Made by a program: the position numbers and the translations under genes. From contig NZ_JBGUAY010000007.1 of assembly GCF_041821025.1 (NCBI RefSeq), forward strand, positions 186,001 through 250,000: a stretch of DNA of 64,000 bases, given 5' to 3'. Positions 60,375-64,000 of this stretch are shown here, piece after piece (the stretch's first letter is position 1; the number at the start of each line of letters is the position of its first letter). Source of the DNA: Egicoccus sp. AB-alg6-2. GTDB lineage: Bacteria; Actinomycetota; Nitriliruptoria; Nitriliruptorales; Nitriliruptoraceae. The notes under the pieces were generated by a model, which was not told where the DNA came from, did no database searches, and was given only the letters and a program-made list of their open reading frames with translations.

Positions 60375-63300
60375 GCTCGGCCTCCACTTCCGGCGATCTC
60401 GAGGCCGGTCTCGTCGGTCAGCAGCGCCTGCTTGTCCAGGCCCAGGGCACGCCGCAGCTGGTCGGAGTCGAGGTCGTCGACCGAGCTCGATTTCGGCAGC
60501 ACCATGTCGGCGATCTGCCGCTTGCCCGACACCACTTCCTCGACGCGTTCGTCGACGGTGCCGGGGCACACCAGTCGGTGGGCGACCACGGTGCGGGTCT
60601 GGCCGATGCGCCACACCCGGTCGCGGGCCTGGTCCTCGACCGCGGGGTTCCACCACCGGTCGTAGAGCACCACGTGGCTGGCCGCGGTCAGGTTCAGGCC
60701 CGTTCCGCCGGCCTTGAGCGAGAGCACCATGGCGCCGGGTCCGGTCCCGGCCTGGAAGTCCGACACCAGCTTGTCGCGTCGTCCGCGTGCCAACCCGCCG
60801 TGATAGCAGGCGATCGGCAGGCCGGTCCGCGCCGACAGGTGCGTCGCGAGGCGGTCACCCCAGGTCGCGAAGTGGGTGAAGATCAGCATCCGCTCGCCGG
60901 CCTCGAAGACGTTTTCGACGATCTCCTCGAGCCGGGTGAGCTTGCCCGAGCGGCCGGCCAACTCGCCGTCCTCGCCGGTGTAGGCGACCGGGTGGTTGCA
61001 GATCTGCTTGAGCGCGGTGATCGCCGCGAGCACGGCGCCCTTCTTCTTGGGAGCACCCGGTTCGGACTCGGCGGTCTCGGCGACCAGGGTGTCGAGGACC
61101 GCCTGGTACAGCCCGATCTGCTCGGGCGTCATCGGGCAGTGGTCGAGCGCGTCGATGCGGTCGGGCAGCTCCTGGGCGATGACCGGCTCGGCCTTGGTGC
61201 GCCGGAAGACGAGCACACCGTTGAGGGTCTTGAGCGCCGACTCGGCGGTCGAGCCCGACTCGGAGGCCTTCTGCATCTGGGCCACGAACGTGGCGCGGTC
61301 GCCGACCAATCCGGGGTTGACGAAGTCCATCAGGGCCCAAAGGTCTCCGAGCCCGTTCTCGATCGGGGTGCCGGTCAGGACGATGCGGTTGCGGGCCTCG
61401 AGCCGTCGCAGCTGTTGCGCCGTCTCCGAGGTCGGGTTCTTGATGACCTGCGCTTCGTCGAGCACGACCTTGTTCCACGCGATGCCGGCGAGGGACTCGA
61501 CGTCGCGCAACGCCGTGCCGTACGTGGTCAGCAGCACGTCGGTGTCGGCGACGACCTCGGCGATCGCGTCGCGTTCGGCCCGGTCGACGCCGTGGTGGAC
61601 CTTGACGCGCAGTTCCGGGACGAACTTGGCCGCTTCGGAGGCCCAGTTGCCGACCACGGCGGGTGGGGCGATGACCAGGGCCGGACCGGCCTCGCGGGTC
61701 AGTCGCAGGTGGGCGAGCAGGGTCGGCGTCTTGCCGAGCCCCATGTCCAGGGCCAGACAGCCGCCGAGCCCGGCGCTGTCGAGGAACGCCAGCCAGGCCA
61801 GCGCGTTGGCCTGGTAGCTGCGGAGTTCGCCCTCGAACCCGTCGGGCGAGGTCGGCGGATCGGTGGGGATCTCGCGCGCGCTGCGCAGCAGGTCGGCGGC
61901 CCAGCCCTCGCCGCCGACGGAGACCGGGTGGCCCAGTGCCGTGCCGTCGAGGCCCAGCGCGTACCGCAGCATGTCGGCGCCCGAGAGCCGGGTCTGGTTC
62001 TGACGCTCCGCGAGGGCGGCCGCGGCGGCCTCGAGGTCGGCGTGGTCGACCTCGACCCACTTGCCGTGCGACTTCACCAGCGGACGCGATTCCTGCGCCA
62101 GGCGCTGGATGTCGTCGGCCGTCAGCTCGACGTCGTCGAAGACCGCCGACCACCGCACGCTCGACAGCTGCTGAGCGCCGACGGCGGTCTCGTGCCCGCC
62201 CGTGGAGGTCACCCGCAGCGATGGCGTCGCCTTCTTCTTGGCCAGCGGCGGGACGCGTACGTCGAAACCGGCGGCGACCAGCACCGAACCGGTGTGGGCC
62301 ATTAGGTCCCAGGCCTCGTCCTGGCTCAGGATGACCTGACCGCGACGCGTGTCCTTGCCGCGGGCGAGGGGGGAGTACAGGCCCTCGAGCCGCTCGAGCT
62401 CCCGCTTGATCGACTCCTTGCGCTCGTGCTTCGCACGCGACATCGCCGCCTCGACCGGCTCCTCCTTGCGGCCGGCCGCCGAGGTGAGCGTGCGGAGCAG
62501 CCACGCGTCGCCGTCGTCGGGCGGGTCGAGCTGGACGGTCAGGCCGACCTTCGGCGCGCCCGTGACGCCCTCGGCCCAGGTCTTGAGGCCCTTGCCGATG
62601 TCGCTTCCCTGCTGGTGCAGCGCCTCGAACGTGGAGCCGTCGAGGCGGCCCAGGACCGCCTCGGCGACCTCGGACGCGCTGCGCGGTTGCGGCGGTGGCG
62701 CCGGGACCTCGACGCGGGCCGCGGCCTCGCGGCAGATGGCGTCGACGAACGTCGCCACGATCGACCGGGTGATCGCGCGCGGATCCCGGCGATCGAGGGC
62801 GGCGATCGCGCCGGGCATCGAACGTGCCAGCGCCGTCAGTTCGTCGTGGTCGATCAGCGTCGCGTCCCAGCGAACCGCGAAGAACGACCGGTTCGCCGGC
62901 GCGTCCCCGACCTTCTGCAACTGCGGGACCATGCGCCCGTGGGCGACCAGACGCACGGCGAGTGCGGCGGTCAGGCCCATCCACGTCACCGAGGCACCGA
63001 GCGCCTCGTCGTCATGGGTGGAGTTGAGCGAGACGAGCCAGCCGAGCGAGCTGCGGACGGGGGCGGCGACGGCATCCACGCGCTCGCCGGTCGGCAGCTT
63101 GATCGGCTCGTGCTCACCCCACACGTCGCTGCCGGCGCCGACGGCCTTCAACCGGGTCCGCAGCGACTCGATGTCGTCGAACTCCGCCTCGAAACCGCCG
63201 CCCCACGCGACCACGTCCCCGCGGTCCCACGTCAGCTGCAGTTGGGCGATGCCGACGACCGGTGGGCGCGCCGGGGGCTCGGGCTCACGCTCGGCCGGGC

Positions 63301-63640
63301 GGGCGCTCCGTTGACGTGGATCGCGCCCGGTGACCTCGACGAGCATGTCGTCGATGCGCTCCCGTTCCTCCTCGAAGTCGGCCAGCACCAGGGCACGCTC
63401 GGGACCGTGCAGTTCCTTCCGGAGCCGGTCGATCGTGGACTGCACGTCCTGCCGCATCGCCTGGAGCGCTTCGGTCCACTCGTCGCGATGGGAGACGAGG
63501 ACGTCGCGTTCCGGGTCGGTGGCCAGGCCGTCGAGGTGGGCCTGGGCCAGGTCCCGGAAGTCGCCGAGGGTGACCGGCCGTGGTGCGCTGGTGGTCGTGA
63601 TGGTCGTCTCTTTCGTGCCGTCTCGTCCGGCTTGGAGCAC
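60371..63640 (-). CDS. SNF2-family DEAD/DEAH-box helicase
   Basis: 1,089-residue Swi2/Snf2 ATPase of the bacterial HepA-like type with a long N-terminal region (about 1-600), whose conserved block LGKPQRT-like core begins near ELRSYQANALAWLAFLDSAG. Motifs are LALDMGLGKTPTLLAHLRLT (Walker A), VLDEAQVIKNPTSETAQQLR (DEAQ), VLTGTPIENGLGDLWALMDF, GERMLIFTHFATWGDRLATH, MVLSLKAGGTGLNLTAASHV and YDRWWNPAVEDQARDRVWRI (motif VI, Arg finger). It moves along duplex DNA or remodels protein-DNA complexes. The GTG start at 63640 has only a weak site; later starts are possible. The upstream 360 bases hold its promoter. Confidence 0.92.
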   Translation of the reverse strand: MLQAGRDGTKETTITTTSAPRPVTLGDFRDLAQAHLDGLATDPERDVLVSHRDEWTEALQAMRQDVQSTIDRLRKELHGPERALVLADFEEERERIDDMLVEVTGRDPRQRSARPAEREPEPPARPPVVGIAQLQLTWDRGDVVAWGGGFEAEFDDIESLRTRLKAVGAGSDVWGEHEPIKLPTGERVDAVAAPVRSSLGWLVSLNSTHDDEALGASVTWMGLTAALAVRLVAHGRMVPQLQKVGDAPANRSFFAVRWDATLIDHDELTALARSMPGAIAALDRRDPRAITRSIVATFVDAICREAAARVEVPAPPPQPRSASEVAEAVLGRLDGSTFEALHQQGSDIGKGLKTWAEGVTGAPKVGLTVQLDPPDDGDAWLLRTLTSAAGRKEEPVEAAMSRAKHERKESIKRELERLEGLYSPLARGKDTRRGQVILSQDEAWDLMAHTGSVLVAAGFDVRVPPLAKKKATPSLRVTSTGGHETAVGAQQLSSVRWSAVFDDVELTADDIQRLAQESRPLVKSHGKWVEVDHADLEAAAAALAERQNQTRLSGADMLRYALGLDGTALGHPVSVGGEGWAADLLRSAREIPTDPPTSPDGFEGELRSYQANALAWLAFLDSAGLGGCLALDMGLGKTPTLLAHLRLTREAGPALVIAPPAVVGNWASEAAKFVPELRVKVHHGVDRAERDAIAEVVADTDVLLTTYGTALRDVESLAGIAWNKVVLDEAQVIKNPTSETAQQLRRLEARNRIVLTGTPIENGLGDLWALMDFVNPGLVGDRATFVAQMQKASESGSTAESALKTLNGVLVFRRTKAEPVIAQELPDRIDALDHCPMTPEQIGLYQAVLDTLVAETAESEPGAPKKKGAVLAAITALKQICNHPVAYTGEDGELAGRSGKLTRLEEIVENVFEAGERMLIFTHFATWGDRLATHLSARTGLPIACYHGGLARGRRDKLVSDFQAGTGPGAMVLSLKAGGTGLNLTAASHVVLYDRWWNPAVEDQARDRVWRIGQTRTVVAHRLVCPGTVDERVEEVVSGKRQIADMVLPKSSSVDDLDSDQLRRALGLDKQALLTDETGLEIAGSGGRA

Positions 63641-64000
63641 TCGCGTCGGGTGGCACGTCGCTCGCTCACCGCCGTGCCGGCCCGAAGCAGGTCGGAAACG
63701 GGCGCTGGTCCCCGTGGCGGCGGGTCGGCCGCCGCGTCACGCCAGTCGTGGTCGACCGGCGATGCCACCGTGTCGGCGCCCCCGGGTGGGGACGCGGGCT
63801 CGGGATCGCGCTCATCCGTGTCGCTGCAGTGCGGCGAGCGGCGCGGGAGGAGCGGGATGGACTCCGGGCCGGGTCGCACCGGCGGTGATGCGGTCCATCA
63901 CCCCGGCGCGTGCCACCAGCCTACCGGGGATCACGCGGTAGCACAGGTATTGCGGGCGCCCGTTCGCCGAGGTGGCCCGGACATGCCGCAGGGCCGGTGG
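63641..64000. promoter_or_regulatory. Upstream region of the SNF2 gene
   Basis: No ORF here shows coding character. On the minus strand, GGTAGGCT near 63920-63930 could be a -10 element for the SNF2 transcript. Nothing else distinctive was seen before the window ends. Confidence 0.35.

Overview
The window is about 73% or more G+C by eye, with almost every gene using GTG, ATG or TTG starts behind GGAGG-like sites and strongly GC-biased third positions. It is ordinary chromosomal DNA of a high-GC actinomycete. The mix of genes (large NAD-glutamate dehydrogenase, UdgX, AddAB-like nuclease pair, acidic proteins, SLH-tagged secreted protease) suggests a deep-branching actinobacterium such as the Nitriliruptoria (Egicoccus, Nitriliruptor, Euzebya relatives); this placement is an inference from protein flavour, not from a marker gene. 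I saw no tRNA, rRNA, insertion sequence, prophage or CRISPR array.

Layout. 1-10.4 kb: the N-terminal two fifths of a large NAD-glutamate dehydrogenase, rpsT, and an overlapping AddB/AddA-type helicase-nuclease pair. 10.4-21.7 kb: oxidoreductases, galactose mutarotase, two CAP-like extracytoplasmic proteins, a flavin amine-oxidase/phytoene-desaturase-like enzyme with an unknown partner, an HD-GYP phosphodiesterase, and a noncoding tract of about 970 bp (12.28-13.25 kb) with strong hairpins and DnaA-box-like repeats. 21.8-29.2 kb: a macro-SIR2 fusion protein followed by a short-chain dehydrogenase, then dusB-maf and a TetR-MMPL exporter unit with a palindromic operator. 29.3-35.6 kb: small hydrolases and a cluster of DNA-metabolism genes (HTH/zinc protein, ChaB-Rho_N protein, LexA-type DNA-binding domain, ERCC4 nuclease). 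35.6-41.6 kb: a complete poly-gamma-glutamate capsule operon (capB-capC-capA-gamma-glutamyltransferase) divergent from an NlpC/P60 peptidase. 41.6-45.7 kb: LctP-type permease, 6-phosphogluconate dehydrogenase, shikimate-kinase-like kinase and SMP-30 lactonase, which together read as a gluconate/lactone catabolic operon. 45.7-56.1 kb: sulfotransferase, amidase, aldo/keto reductase, an OsmC-family gene with an in-frame TGA at the peroxidatic cysteine, phosphoribosyltransferase, N-formylglutamate amidohydrolase-like enzyme, UdgX, K+/H+ antiporter and APH kinase. 56.1-64 kb: SLH-tagged subtilase, small secreted and membrane proteins, and a SNF2 helicase with an Arg/Gly-rich partner.

The observations most worth follow-up are the OsmC-family gene at 50179-50664 (a probable selenoprotein, with a stem-loop just downstream of the TGA), the stand-alone macro-SIR2 NADase candidate at 21806-23455, the poly-gamma-glutamate operon with its adjacent NlpC/P60 enzyme, the UdgX with an extra C-terminal domain, and the unexplained structured noncoding tract at 12.3-13.2 kb.
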